In this document: piece after piece, positions 1 through 8,969 of the stretch
Position numbering within the stretch: position 1 is the stretch's first letter
Layout: every line of letters begins with the position of its first letter
Assembly: GCA_002067205.1 (NCBI GenBank)
Contig: MVQL01000133.1
Span: forward strand, 1 to 64,000
Source: Pelotomaculum sp. PtaB.Bin104
GTDB lineage: Bacteria; Bacillota; Desulfotomaculia; Desulfotomaculales; Pelotomaculaceae
DNA length: 64,000 nucleotides
Reading direction: 5' to 3'
Program-made: the position numbers and the translations under genes
The notes under the pieces: generated by a model
Told to the model about the DNA's origin: nothing
Databases searched by the model: none
What the model saw: only the letters and a program-made list of their open reading frames with translations

Positions 1-388
<388 letters not shown>

Positions 389-596
389 ATATTTATAAAG
401 GTTTGAATATTGGCTCGTATATTTGTTGTTTCGGAATGTACTGCTCGCTTTTGCTTTCGCTTCGACGAGAGTCATGTGTCGGTCGCCTGCGCCAGTTTTC
501 ATCCGTCAGTTCTTATGAAACACCTATTGGCATTCCCTTTTTCCTGACGTCTGGCTTCCGGCGTCTTGCGACCTAATTTCCATCCATCCACTGTTT

Positions 597-610
597 AGTT
601 TTCAAAGACC
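597..610 (-). promoter_or_regulatory. boxA-like rrn antitermination site
   Basis: Read on the minus strand this is GGTCTTTGAAAACT. It matches the boxA-like element (CTTTGAAAAC) usually found in the leader just upstream of 16S in Gram-positive rRNA operons. It lies between the last tandem promoter and the 16S start, as expected for Nus-dependent antitermination. The function is inferred from position and consensus. Confidence 0.6.
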
Positions 611-653
611 GCTTGTCTCTTATTTTTGCCGCCGTTCAGAGGCGACATTTGAT

Positions 654-683
654 ATCTTATCATTTTTCACCAGCCGTGGTCAA
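654..683 (-). promoter_or_regulatory. rRNA promoter, gene-proximal of three
   Basis: On the minus strand: -35 TTGACC (683-678), an 18-nt spacer, then -10 TAAGAT (659-654), followed by ATCAAATGTCGC. The same -10 and downstream block recurs in two more copies at 742-771 and 826-855, so this is one of a tandem set driving the 16S gene. Confidence 0.85.
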
Positions 684-741
684 CGACCACTTTCTGGTTC
701 TGTTGCCGCATTTTATTTCATATCTTGCAGCGACATTTGTT

Positions 742-771
742 ATTTTAACACTTATCGCAGTTTTGCGTCAA
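742..771 (-). promoter_or_regulatory. rRNA promoter, middle of three
   Basis: On the minus strand: -35 TTGACG (771-766), an 18-nt spacer, -10 TAAAAT (747-742), then AACAAATGTCGC. Spacer length and post--10 sequence match the promoters on either side, about 84-88 bp apart. Confidence 0.85.
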
Positions 772-825
772 CAGGTAATTAATGTCTTGTTTTTCTTTGC
801 CCGCTCGAAAGCGGCGACGTGTGTT

Positions 826-855
826 ATCTTATCACTATTCTCTGCTGCAGATCAA
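826..855 (-). promoter_or_regulatory. rRNA promoter, distal of three
   Basis: On the minus strand: -35 TTGATC (855-850), an 18-nt spacer, -10 TAAGAT (831-826), then AACACACGTCGC. Its -35 is the weakest match of the three. Confidence 0.8.
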
Positions 856-906
856 CAGGCAACTGTTGGTATAAAAGCAGCGGACACCAGGCAGATTTAT
901 TAGCAA

Positions 907-1227
907 TTATCCTTTAGCCATATTAGCCTGCTTAATCAAACTTGCTACCGTGGTTTCTTCTTTTTTGATGTGCTCCCCCAGCATATTTACAATTTGATAA
1001 CCATACTTTAAGAGCTGCTGGATGTCAATAATATCTTCTAAAGAGTCTTCCGGCATTAAACTATCCAGGTGTTTCGGAACCTCTGTAACATTGATATTCT
1101 TTGACGCGGCTATGCTCTGTGCTGCTAGATTGCCGTGTTCAGGAAGGATGGCCTTGCCTTGCCCACCCTTCATTGCCTGTTCATAACCATCAAAAGCCTG
1201 GTAAAGCAATTTATGCTCATTATTCAT
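907..1227 (-). CDS. Small hypothetical protein (106 aa)
   Basis: I do not recognise the family. The product is a soluble, mildly acidic, helical protein with no signal peptide or membrane segment. The ATG at 1227 is the only early ATG, but its ribosome site is weak (GACGGT). The same frame stays open well upstream and reads like protein (CLYPQAAGVSEEGRVFIDG before the first Met). A near-perfect AGGAGGT followed seven bases later by ATG at 1285 sits in another frame and gives only nine codons. The true N-terminus may therefore be longer, or a small frameshift may have separated start and body. It sits just upstream of the rRNA promoters. Confidence 0.6.
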   Translation of the reverse strand: MNNEHKLLYQAFDGYEQAMKGGQGKAILPEHGNLAAQSIAASKNINVTEVPKHLDSLMPEDSLEDIIDIQQLLKYGYQIVNMLGEHIKKEETTVASLIKQANMAKG

Positions 1228-1585
1228 ACCGTCAATAAATACCCGCCCCTCTTCACTAACACCGGCTGCCTGCGGATAGAGACATTTGAAAGACCTCCTA
1301 GCGGCACTTGTTCCACAACGTGCTTATGCAGGCATTGATGATTATGGCTTTTTTTACATGCGTCTTTAGTATAAACCATTTTTCTTACATTATCACCGGA
1401 TAATTTCCTGATTGCAAGCGGCTTAATCAAAGGCGACATAGACAGGCTTTATTTAGAAAATTATTGGTAAATAACATTTTAGTCCCCAGTTAAAGACAAA
1501 ATAAAAAAATATTTTTAATGATAGTATTGCTAACAAAATATTATGAATATTCATATTATGAAACAAATAAAAAAGGAGGCTAATC

Positions 1586-1789
1586 ATGAACGAGCTTAGC
1601 ATCTACCTGCTCGCTATTATTATCGTTTGGGGGGTTATTTTAAAATACTTAGCTTTATGGCAGTTTACCCGTACTTTCATACGTGTTACCCTACATCCAT
1701 CTAGTACAAGTGTTCTAATATGGCCGTATGGGGGTAAATTTTCTGGCGCCCAGCAAGAACCAAGCTATAAGCTTATGTGGTACAAATAA
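1586..1789 (+). CDS. Small membrane protein (67 aa)
   Basis: A strong AAGGAGG precedes the ATG at proper spacing. Residues about 4-26 form one hydrophobic segment, and the remainder is a short basic and polar tail. The family is not recognised. An AT-rich region lies upstream and a terminator hairpin at 1946-1990 lies downstream. A second open frame overlaps its end (1777-1959) but has no ribosome site, so I do not call it. The C-terminus could be a truncation of a longer protein. Confidence 0.55.
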   Translation: MNELSIYLLAIIIVWGVILKYLALWQFTRTFIRVTLHPSSTSVLIWPYGGKFSGAQQEPSYKLMWYK

Positions 1790-1945
1790 CCCGTGAAATT
1801 ATCCCAGGGCAACTTAACTGGCACGTCCCAGTTAAGGACAGAATTAATGGATTTCAGCGGCGGTGCAAAAACGCATCCGATGTCCCAACAATATTCAATA
1901 TGAAGGTGTTGATTATCAAACGTAAAGCCATATCAATATTCTTCA

Positions 1946-1990
1946 GGCCGGCCCCCTGATTAACTGCTACATCAGGAGGGCCGGTTTGTT
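1946..1990 (+). terminator. Rho-independent terminator
   Basis: A GC-rich hairpin has arms CCGGCCCCCTGAT and ATCAGGAGGGCCGG (one bulge) around TAACTGCTAC, followed by TTTGTTATTT. It probably ends the transcript of the small membrane protein gene. Confidence 0.75.
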
Positions 1991-2143
1991 ATTTCCCGGT
2001 AGCCGTCACCTTTCCAGGCCAGAGCTTAAGGTGATTGACATCATCATAATAACAAGCACACTGGCAACGCCGAACTCGCTCAGGTATTAATTCTACAAAT
2101 CTGGCCAGCATGCTCTGGTACTATTCCAGGTTTAATCGCTTTA

Positions 2144-2161
2144 CACGTATTATAATACGTG
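2144..2161. promoter_or_regulatory. Palindromic operator over a -10 box (hicB autoregulation)
   Basis: CACGTATTATAATACGTG is a perfect 18-bp palindrome, and its centre holds a consensus -10 TATAAT (2150-2155). It lies 70 bp upstream of the HicB start. HicB antitoxins typically repress their own promoters through such palindromes, so this is probably the HicB operator. No clear -35 is visible. Confidence 0.65.
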
Positions 2162-2231
2162 CTAAGATATGTATCCAAGGGGTGCAGCGGGAATAGATAA
2201 AATAATCCCCGATTAATTAAGGAGGTACTAC

Positions 2232-2636
2232 GTGAGGAAGGACCATTATATTTTCCCGGCCATCTTTGACTTTGCTGATAATCGCATTTCTATTGAGTTT
2301 CCCGATCTACCGGGCTGCCTCCCATGTGCAAACGATGCACAGAAAGCAATAAATAACGCCAAAGAGGCAATGGCACTGCATTTGTACCGTCTGGAGCAAA
2401 ATGAGGATGATATACCGGAGCCCACACCAATCACGAAACTGCGCCCGGAACAGAATCAGGCTATCTTACTTATTGAAGTATTGATGCCGGTTTATCGAAA
2501 CGCCATCGAAAACAGGGCGGTCAAAAAGACATTGACTATCCCCAAATGGTTAAATGATTTAGCTGAAAGGGAAAAGGTTAACTTCTCCCAGGTGCTGCAG
2601 GATGCTTTAAAAACAAGCCTGGGCATAAACAAATGA
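2232..2636 (+). CDS. hicB: Type II toxin-antitoxin antitoxin, HicB family (orphan)
   Basis: This 134-aa protein has the two-part HicB layout. Residues about 5-60 form the degraded RNase-H-like fold (FPAIFDFADNRISIEFPDLP then GC). The C-terminus (about 95-130) is a CopG/ribbon-helix-helix-like DNA-binding segment (LTIPKWLNDLAEREKVNFSQ). The start is GTG, chosen because GGAGGT lies directly upstream. HicB normally neutralises the mRNA-cleaving toxin HicA and represses the operon. No hicA-sized ORF lies immediately on either side, so this copy is an orphan or has a distant partner. The palindromic operator upstream supports autoregulation. Confidence 0.85.
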   Translation: MRKDHYIFPAIFDFADNRISIEFPDLPGCLPCANDAQKAINNAKEAMALHLYRLEQNEDDIPEPTPITKLRPEQNQAILLIEVLMPVYRNAIENRAVKKTLTIPKWLNDLAEREKVNFSQVLQDALKTSLGINK

Positions 2637-2826
2637 CCCCCTGGCCTTGGCCTGTTGATAACCCACTTTAAATAATCGCATTGAAAAAACAAAGTACAAT
2701 TATTTTGGAGGAAATTATTTACTGAGTGGTTAACAGCAATTAAACCTATTTTCACTTAATTACTGTAAAATGGTAACTATTAGCATGGTTTATTTGAATA
2801 AGAATATGCTCAAAGGAAGGGAATTT

Positions 2827-3999
2827 ATGTCTGGAGAAAATAACAATATTACCCGTCTAGACTTGGATGGCAAAGAATTTATCCTGATTGGCACTGCCCA
2901 CGTATCAAGGCACAGCGCAGACCAGGTGAAGGAAGTAATTGAAGCCGAAAGGCCGGACTCTGTTTGTATCGAATTGGACGAGCAAAGATATCATACCATT
3001 ACTGAAGGGAACAAATGGAAAGATACTGATATTTTTAAAATTATCAAGGAGAAGAAATCCACTTTACTTTTAATCAATCTGGTGCTGTCCTCCTTTCAAA
3101 AACGCATCGCCAAACAATTCGGGATTAATGCCGGTCAAGAAATGCTTCAGGGGATTGATTCGGCAAAAGCAACCGGCGCTAACCTGGTGCTGGCCGATCG
3201 TAATATCCAAACGACCTTTTCCCGGATTTGGCATGGTGTAGGGTTTTGGGGAAAAATTAAACTGATGACCGAGATTATTTTTAGTATTTTTAATAATGAA
3301 AGCATTACTGAAGAAGAACTGGAAAAATTGAAGTCTCAAGATATGCTCAACTCGGTACTTAACGACTTGACAGCATCCTTTCCAAAATTAAAGCGCCCTT
3401 TAGTTGATGAGCGGGATCAATATTTATCGCAAAAAATCAAAGAAGCGCCAGGGAAAAAGATTGTAGCTGTTCTAGGGGCAGCGCACATCCCCGGCGTCAA
3501 AAATGAAATTTACAAAGAACATGACTTACAGGCTTTATCTCAGTTGCCTGCCGGCTCCCAGGTACCCGTTATTATTGGGTGGGCCATTCCAATTTTAATT
3601 CTGGGTCTAATCGCCTATACCTTTATTGCCAATCCTGCGGCAGGAATACAGCAGTCAATAAACTGGGCGCTTTGGACTGGATCTTTTGCGGCACTCGGCA
3701 CTGCGCTGGCTTTGGGACACCCGCTGTCCATTCTTACCGCCTTTATTGTAGCTCCGATTACTACCCTGCATCCCTTGATTGCCGCGGGGTGGTTTGCCGG
3801 ATTAGCTCAAGCCTATGTCCGCCGGCCGAGTGTAAGAGAATTTGAAAACCTTAGCGAGGATATTTTTAGCCTGAAAGGTTTCTGGAATAATAAGGTGACC
3901 AGGATACTGCTGATAGTTACTTTTGCAAATCTGGGCGGCACAGTCGGAACATTCATCGGTGGGGCAGATGTAGTGCGTTTATTTATAGAGAACTTGTAA
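2827..3999 (+). CDS. TraB/GumN-type membrane protein
   Basis: A 390-aa TraB-family protein (pheromone-shutdown TraB, eukaryotic TRABD relatives). The soluble N-terminal domain carries the family motifs GTAHVS near residue 22, ERPDSVCIELDEQR near residue 42, and a later GAAHIPG. About four hydrophobic segments follow in the C-terminal third. The start is placed at the ATG at 2827, behind AAAGGAAGGG, rather than the earlier in-frame ATG at 2770, which lacks a ribosome site. TIKI-like relatives are proposed metalloproteases, but the bacterial role is not established. It is apparently monocistronic. Confidence 0.85.
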   Translation: MSGENNNITRLDLDGKEFILIGTAHVSRHSADQVKEVIEAERPDSVCIELDEQRYHTITEGNKWKDTDIFKIIKEKKSTLLLINLVLSSFQKRIAKQFGINAGQEMLQGIDSAKATGANLVLADRNIQTTFSRIWHGVGFWGKIKLMTEIIFSIFNNESITEEELEKLKSQDMLNSVLNDLTASFPKLKRPLVDERDQYLSQKIKEAPGKKIVAVLGAAHIPGVKNEIYKEHDLQALSQLPAGSQVPVIIGWAIPILILGLIAYTFIANPAAGIQQSINWALWTGSFAALGTALALGHPLSILTAFIVAPITTLHPLIAAGWFAGLAQAYVRRPSVREFENLSEDIFSLKGFWNNKVTRILLIVTFANLGGTVGTFIGGADVVRLFIENL

Positions 4000-4164
4000 A
4001 AGTATCGCTTAATGCACACACTAAGTTATCCATGTCTGACGGAAGTCTACCTCTTTTAATCCATGCTGCTTGGTCCGGATATGCAGTGTCTTGACTATGG
4101 TTTTTACTGGAGACGGTCTTGGTAATGGTGAAATCGCTCGGGGCTGAACATAAAATATCAAGGA

Positions 4165-4605
4165 ATGAATCCAATGAAGAGTCGGAATAGCTCCCACAAG
4201 GTTGTAAACGCTGTAAAGCGTAACACAAACTTGTTAGGATTTTACGCAGCCATCAGCACAACTGTATTTACTATGGTGACCTTCGGCATCGCCATCTTGA
4301 CCCCGCCATTGTCCGGACCGTTTTGCACAGGCTCATGTTTCGAGTACCCCTTTTCCAATATTGTCTCGCGTTTTCCTAGGGATTACCTGTGGATGTACCC
4401 GGCGATTTTGTTGACTTTAATATATATTGTACTGATAGTATGCATCCACCATTACGCGGCGAGGGAAAAGAAGCTATTCAGCCAGATCGGGTTGTCCTTT
4501 GCCCTAATTTCGGCAACAATATTAGTCACAGACTACTTTATCCAAATATCTGTAATCCAACCCAGCCTCTTAACCGTTTTATTTAAACAAAACTTGAGAA
4601 TTTAG
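4165..4605 (+). CDS. Membrane protein, probably C-terminally truncated
   Basis: A 146-aa protein with about four hydrophobic segments (residues about 22-45, 75-95, 107-126 and a short last one). A pair of cysteines lies in the first extracytoplasmic loop (GPFCTGSCFEYPF). I do not recognise a named family. The sequence ends abruptly after the fourth helix with a low-complexity tail, which suggests a frameshift or deletion removed further helices. The ATG at 4165 has only a weak AAGGA. The 500 bp that follow hold no gene, consistent with decay. Confidence 0.55.
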   Translation: MNPMKSRNSSHKVVNAVKRNTNLLGFYAAISTTVFTMVTFGIAILTPPLSGPFCTGSCFEYPFSNIVSRFPRDYLWMYPAILLTLIYIVLIVCIHHYAAREKKLFSQIGLSFALISATILVTDYFIQISVIQPSLLTVLFKQNLRI

Positions 4606-5107
4606 TCCCAAACTTGAAATTATTAATAAGCTCGTTGATTTTAAGAATGCCAATGCCTAACAAAACCCTCTTCTAAAATACCGCATAACACCTCAATGAC
4701 AGCGCATCCCCACTCCTCCACATATTTCCCACCGGAGTCTTCCCGTTTTGCTGGACCCCGGCATAACCGTTAATTATCCCCCGACTTTACCTTGCGCCAG
4801 GGTTTGATATAACCGGATCAGTATTTCTGTTGTCTTTCCACTGTCATTAGCCATACCCTTCATGCGTAGCAGACCCGGTAATCCGGTTTTTTTGGGTCTT
4901 CATGAAAACGTTGTCTATGAACTGCTCCTTGTCAAATTAATATTATTCTGTCAAGGTTAATAGGACCTGACCACATATTTACCTCTTAGCAAGACTTACC
5001 ATAAAAAGTATGCCGTATTCCCTGGCCGCGATGACATACAGAATTATCCCAAATATTAAAAAATTATAACGTGGAGACAATGGCAAATGATATAATATGG
5101 GCAAAAG
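4606..5107. other. Intergenic stretch without a supported gene
   Basis: About 500 bp with short open stretches on both strands but no start, ribosome site and frame combination I can support. The minus strand around 4870-4780 reads MKGMANDSGKTTEILIRLYQ and then hits a stop, so this may be a decayed coding region. A TATAAT at about 5090 probably belongs to the lemA promoter. Confidence 0.4.
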
Positions 5108-5158
5108 GTGCTTTCAGGCAATAGTATGTCAGTATACTACGAGGAGGGTGGATTGTAT

Positions 5159-5716
5159 ATGAGAAAGTGGCTAATTCCAGTGGTTATTATTGTCGTGCTG
5201 GGGTTGTTAATGGTCTCTGGCTACAACAACCTGGTCAGGCTCTCGGAAGGGGTCAACAGCAGCTGGAGCCAGGTGCAAAACCAACTGCAGCGACGAGCGG
5301 ACTTGATCCCGAATTTGGTCCAAACCGTGAAGGGCTACGCCGCCCATGAGGAGCAAATCTTCACCCAGGTTGCCGAGGCCCGGGCCAAGCTGGCGGGAGC
5401 GACAACTGTGGGCGAGGCGGCCCAGGCGGACCAAGCCTTAGCCGGAGCGCTGGGCAGATTGCTGGCAATCGCTGAAAACTACCCGCTGCTAAAAGCCGAT
5501 GCCAACTTCCGGGCCCTTCAGGATGAGCTGGCCGGTACGGAAAACCGCATTGCCACCGCCAGGATGGATTACAATAATGCCGTGCAGGCTTATAACACCA
5601 AGATCAAGGTTTTCCCTACTTCCCTTTATGCCGGAATGTTTGGTTTTGGTCCCAAGGAATACTTTCAGGCTGCCGCAGGCGCCGGCACCGTACCTACAGT
5701 TGATTTCTCCAGATAA
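5159..5716 (+). CDS. lemA: LemA family protein
   Basis: A 185-aa LemA protein: a short N-terminal stretch, one membrane-spanning helix (residues about 4-22), then the helical LemA domain with the family signature NNLVRLSEGVNSSWSQVQNQ and LQRRADLIPNLV. The start is at 5159 behind AGGAGGGTGG. An earlier in-frame ATG at 5108 would put 17 charged residues before the helix and lacks a ribosome site. LemA proteins are membrane-anchored with most of the chain outside or facing the membrane, and their molecular role is poorly known. It lies 28 bp from a TPM-domain gene, the standard LemA-TPM pairing. Confidence 0.93.
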   Translation: MRKWLIPVVIIVVLGLLMVSGYNNLVRLSEGVNSSWSQVQNQLQRRADLIPNLVQTVKGYAAHEEQIFTQVAEARAKLAGATTVGEAAQADQALAGALGRLLAIAENYPLLKADANFRALQDELAGTENRIATARMDYNNAVQAYNTKIKVFPTSLYAGMFGFGPKEYFQAAAGAGTVPTVDFSR

Positions 5717-5744
5717 AATAAGTAATAGAAGGGAATGAGCCCAT

Positions 5745-6491
5745 ATGAAGAGGATATCCCTTCTCGCCGCGCTGGCCTGGCTGATCATAGCAACTGTTTA
5801 TCCCCTGGGAGCGGTTGCCGCCCCCGCCATCCCGCAGCCAAGCAGCCAATTTTACGTCCTGGACCAGGCCAATGTGCTTGATGCCGGCACAGAACAAACC
5901 ATCGTGCAGACTTCAGCTACCCTGCAGCAAAAAACAAAGGCCCAAGTCGTTGTGGTCACAGTCAACAGCCTCAACGGTGCGGCACCTGAGGAATACGCCC
6001 TGGCCATTTTACGGGGCTGGGGAATCGGGGATAAAAGCCTGAACAACGGACTCTTGCTCCTGGTGTCTCCACCAGATCGGGTTTTCCGGATTGAGGTCGG
6101 ATACGGCCTGGAGGGTGCCCTGCCGGATGCCAAGACAGGCCAGATTCAGGATACCTACATGATCCCCTACTTCCAAAAAAATGATTTTAACCAGGGGATC
6201 CTGAACGGCTACAGCGCCATCGTCCAGACCGTGGCCCAGGAGTATCAGGTCACCGTGGAGATCGCCTCGCCGCAGCCGGCGGCGGACGCACCCGCAAACA
6301 GCCCTCCCCTGCCGCTATGGGCAAAAATAATGATCGTTTTACTGATCATTCTGCTGATTATTTTAGACCAGCGCTTCCTGAACGGGTTTATTCTGGGTAT
6401 GATTTTAAGAGCTGCCTTTAAGGGAGGCGGCGGTGGTTTTGGCGGTGGGGGCGGCTCCGGTGGAGGCGGGGGCAGCACCAGAAGATGGTAG
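5745..6491 (+). CDS. TPM-domain membrane protein (YgcG family)
   Basis: A 248-aa protein with a cleavable-looking signal peptide (residues 1-25), a TPM domain of about 130 residues (FYVLDQANVLDAGTEQTI and later AILRGWGIGDKSLNNGLLLL, IEVGYGLEGALPD), one transmembrane helix near 190-215, and a very glycine-rich tail ending in TRRW. TPM proteins are linked to membrane protein quality control and phosphatase-like activity, but the bacterial function is not settled. It is probably co-transcribed with lemA, with AAGGGA upstream of the ATG. The Gly-rich tail is typical of this family. Confidence 0.92.
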   Translation: MKRISLLAALAWLIIATVYPLGAVAAPAIPQPSSQFYVLDQANVLDAGTEQTIVQTSATLQQKTKAQVVVVTVNSLNGAAPEEYALAILRGWGIGDKSLNNGLLLLVSPPDRVFRIEVGYGLEGALPDAKTGQIQDTYMIPYFQKNDFNQGILNGYSAIVQTVAQEYQVTVEIASPQPAADAPANSPPLPLWAKIMIVLLIILLIILDQRFLNGFILGMILRAAFKGGGGGFGGGGGSGGGGGSTRRW

Positions 6492-6532
6492 CAAGTAAAC
6501 CTAATTTTTTGGCACAGCTGCAGAATAAAGAC

Positions 6533-6570
6533 TAACAGCGTCTGAGTAGGAGGAATCTCAGGCGCTGTTA
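6533..6570 (+). terminator. Probable terminator after the lemA-TPM pair
   Basis: A hairpin with arms TAACAGCGTCTGAG and CTCAGGCGCTGTTA (one G-U pair) around TAGGAGGAAT. The following TCGTTT is a poor U-run, so termination may be partial. Confidence 0.55.
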
Positions 6571-6779
6571 TCGTTTCGTACGGGATATTATGTCTTTCTA
6601 TTTATGACCGCTTTTATCCATTAATTAGACAATCTATTGTGTAAAATAAATATGTATGATATTTTATTAATGAATAAATGAGGCTCGCAAAGCAAAAGGG
6701 GGCTTCTTTGGGGTTTCTTTTGCATATGTCCAAGCGTTAAAAAAGTAAAATTCGTGATGCAACTTCCGTTTACTCAATA

Positions 6780-6807
6780 CACAGGCAGGCAGCCTGTGTT
6801 TTTTTAA
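6780..6807 (+). terminator. Rho-independent terminator just upstream of hflX
   Basis: CACAGGC, loop AGGCA, GCCTGTG, then a run of seven T. It lies about 40 bp before the hflX start. It either ends readthrough from upstream or acts as an attenuator in an hflX leader. No known riboswitch core is visible in the preceding 200 bp. Confidence 0.7.
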
Positions 6808-6845
6808 GAAATGAATAGTCTTAAATAATGAATGGAGAAATATAG

Positions 6846-8120
6846 ATGGAACAAAAATTAAAGGCCATCCTGGTCGGTGCTATTATTAACAATCAACAGC
6901 ACTTTTCAGATTCCATGGAGGAATTGTATCACCTGGCTGCTGCCTGTGATATAGAGGTGGTCGGCAAAATTATCCAAAAACTGCACCGTGAGAACTCCGC
7001 ATATTATATCGGCAGGGGAAAGCTGCAAGAAGTCCAAACCTTAATTGCACAGAAGGCTGCGGATATGGTTATTTTTGATGATGAGCTGTCCCCTTCACAA
7101 ATTCGCAATTTAGAGGCCATTTTACAGTGCCGGATCATAGACAGGACAGTCCTTATTTTAGATATTTTCGGGCAAAGGGCTAAAACGAGAGAGGCCAAGC
7201 TGCAGGTAGAAATAGCACAATTACAGTATATGCTGCCGCGTTTAGTTGGCCTGAGAGCAGCCTTAAGCCGCCAGGGTGGTGGAAGAGGAGCCAGGCTCAG
7301 AAACAGGGGCTTCGGGGAAACAAAACTCGAGCTGGACCGCAGAAAGATTCTAGGTCAGATCAGCAGGCTCCATAAGGAACTGGAAAAACTAGTGGCTCAG
7401 CGTCAAAACCAGCGGAAAAGGCGTAAGAAGAATGAAATACCTGTGATTGCTCTGGTCGGCTATACAAACTCAGGCAAGTCAACCATTATGAATGCCTTGA
7501 TCGAGATGTACAATTCACAAGCCGGTAAACATGTATTTGAAAAGAACATGCTGTTCGCTACCCTGGAAACCTCTGTTAGAAGCATAACATTACCGGATAA
7601 CAAAACCTTCTTATTAACCGACACGGTAGGGTTTATCAGTAAATTGCCCCACCAGTTGGTCAAGGCATTTCGCTCCACTTTAGAAGAAGTAGCCGAAGCT
7701 GATATGCTGATTCATGTTGTGGATTATGCAAACCACAATTATCAACAACAGATTGAAGTAACCAGGGCGACCTTAAAAGAGCTGGGTGCAGACAACATTC
7801 CCACTATCTATGCTTATAATAAAACGGATTTAGTTCCTTGTGAAAACTTTAACCTGGAAAGAGATTGCGTATTCATCTCAGCCAAGGAAAAAACCGGGTT
7901 AGAGCAGTTAGCGGATGCCATTCGTCAAATGGCTTTCACCCGGTATGTTAACTGTGAGCTGCTAATTCCCTATGACAAAGGAAATATTGTAGCTTATCTT
8001 AAGGATAATGCAAACATCAATTCCACTGCCTATAACAGTGATGGTATATTGATTTCCATGGAATGCAAGGAAGCTGATTACAAAAGATATCAAGAATATG
8101 CAAATACAGGCCCTCTTTAA
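6846..8120 (+). CDS. hflX: GTPase HflX
   Basis: A 424-aa HflX, the ribosome-splitting GTPase that rescues stalled or heat-damaged 70S ribosomes. The N-terminal HflX subdomain (residues about 1-190) contains the Gly-rich linker GGGRGARLRNRGFGETKLEL. The G domain follows: G1 GYTNSGKST near residue 206, G3 DTVGF near 259, and G4 NKTD near 329. The length is typical. GGAGAAATATAG precedes the ATG. It is flanked by terminators on both sides, so probably transcribed alone. A decayed second copy of its central region lies at 11328-11443. Confidence 0.96.
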   Translation: MEQKLKAILVGAIINNQQHFSDSMEELYHLAAACDIEVVGKIIQKLHRENSAYYIGRGKLQEVQTLIAQKAADMVIFDDELSPSQIRNLEAILQCRIIDRTVLILDIFGQRAKTREAKLQVEIAQLQYMLPRLVGLRAALSRQGGGRGARLRNRGFGETKLELDRRKILGQISRLHKELEKLVAQRQNQRKRRKKNEIPVIALVGYTNSGKSTIMNALIEMYNSQAGKHVFEKNMLFATLETSVRSITLPDNKTFLLTDTVGFISKLPHQLVKAFRSTLEEVAEADMLIHVVDYANHNYQQQIEVTRATLKELGADNIPTIYAYNKTDLVPCENFNLERDCVFISAKEKTGLEQLADAIRQMAFTRYVNCELLIPYDKGNIVAYLKDNANINSTAYNSDGILISMECKEADYKRYQEYANTGPL

Positions 8121-8131
8121 GATATTGTGCA

Positions 8132-8199
8132 GTCCATGTTTCATGATAACCACTTTTATTTCAGTTTGTTATCGTGATGCATGGACCAATTTTGTTTTT
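8132..8199. terminator. Terminator after hflX
   Basis: A long imperfect hairpin with arms GTCCATGTTTCATGATAAC and GTTATCGTGATGCATGGAC, followed by CAATTTTGTTTTTG. Confidence 0.75.
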
Positions 8200-8390
8200 G
8201 TCATTTAAATCAAATAAGTCTGACTGAGCTCAGGCGGTGGTTCACGTGGAATCGGAACGGAGCCGGACACTGGCAACAAACTACTTATCAACATATCTAC
8301 CCGAGCGGCATATGAATAAATGATCATCTGTGGTATTATACAATAAGTGATTTCTAACATCTATAAAATTTCATGTATGGAGTATGCTTA

Positions 8391-8903
8391 ATGATCGAAT
8401 TGATTGAAGCAAAATTAAACCTGAAGGCAGATTTCAGCGATAAGAGCGAGTACCAGTACTGCGTCAGTGATTTAGCCGAAGATGAAAATATCCATTCGCT
8501 GGCGGATTTTGCACATCACAAAAATATTTCACGCCTGGAGCACAGCCTGCACGTTTCCTACCTGAGCTACCTAGCCTGCAAAAAATTAGGCCTTAACTAC
8601 CGGTCGGCTGCCAGGGGAGGCTTACTTCACGATTTTTACTTTTACAATTCACACATAACAAAACCTGAAGGCGGCCTTCATTGTTTCCGGCATCCATTCA
8701 TTGCCCTGGAAAATGCAAGCGAACTGTTTAATTTAAACGATTTGGAAAAGGATATTATCGTAAAGCATATGTGGCCTGTAACCATCAGGCCGCCCAAATA
8801 CAAAGAATCTTTAATTGTTACCTTTATAGATAAATACTGTGCATCCATGGAGTTTGCTAAATACGGCAGCAAACTCCATGTAGTTCAGGACTCGCCCTTC
8901 TAG
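8391..8903 (+). CDS. HD-domain phosphohydrolase-like protein
   Basis: A 170-aa single-domain HD protein. It has RLEHSLHVSYLSYLACKK (first metal His), the diagnostic HD pair in GGLLHDFYFY, a histidine in CFRHPF, and a later VTFIDKYCA aspartate. This is the order seen in small metal-dependent phosphohydrolases acting on nucleotides. The substrate is unknown. The start is placed at 8391 because TATGGAG lies upstream; an ATG 18 bp earlier is possible. A strong hairpin at 8911-8949 ends the transcript. Confidence 0.85.
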   Translation: MIELIEAKLNLKADFSDKSEYQYCVSDLAEDENIHSLADFAHHKNISRLEHSLHVSYLSYLACKKLGLNYRSAARGGLLHDFYFYNSHITKPEGGLHCFRHPFIALENASELFNLNDLEKDIIVKHMWPVTIRPPKYKESLIVTFIDKYCASMEFAKYGSKLHVVQDSPF

Positions 8904-8910
8904 AGGAACA

Positions 8911-8949
8911 AAAAGAGGTATCCCCAGTTTATGAGGGGATACCTCTTTA
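8911..8949. terminator. Bidirectional terminator between the HD gene and topB
   Basis: Perfect arms AAAGAGGTATCCCC and GGGGATACCTCTTT around AGTTTATGA. The A-rich left side and T-rich right side let it serve the converging genes on both strands. Confidence 0.9.
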
Positions 8950-8969
8950 ATTGTCTACCGCCGCTGTTA

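Noticed and set aside
1224-1439. 71-codon minus-strand frame ending in ATGA overlap with the 106-aa gene
   Set aside because: The overlap looks operon-like, but the frame has no ribosome site and the competing frame reads more like protein.
1777-1959. 60-codon frame overlapping the small membrane protein
   Set aside because: No ribosome site, no recognisable protein character, and it runs into the terminator hairpin.
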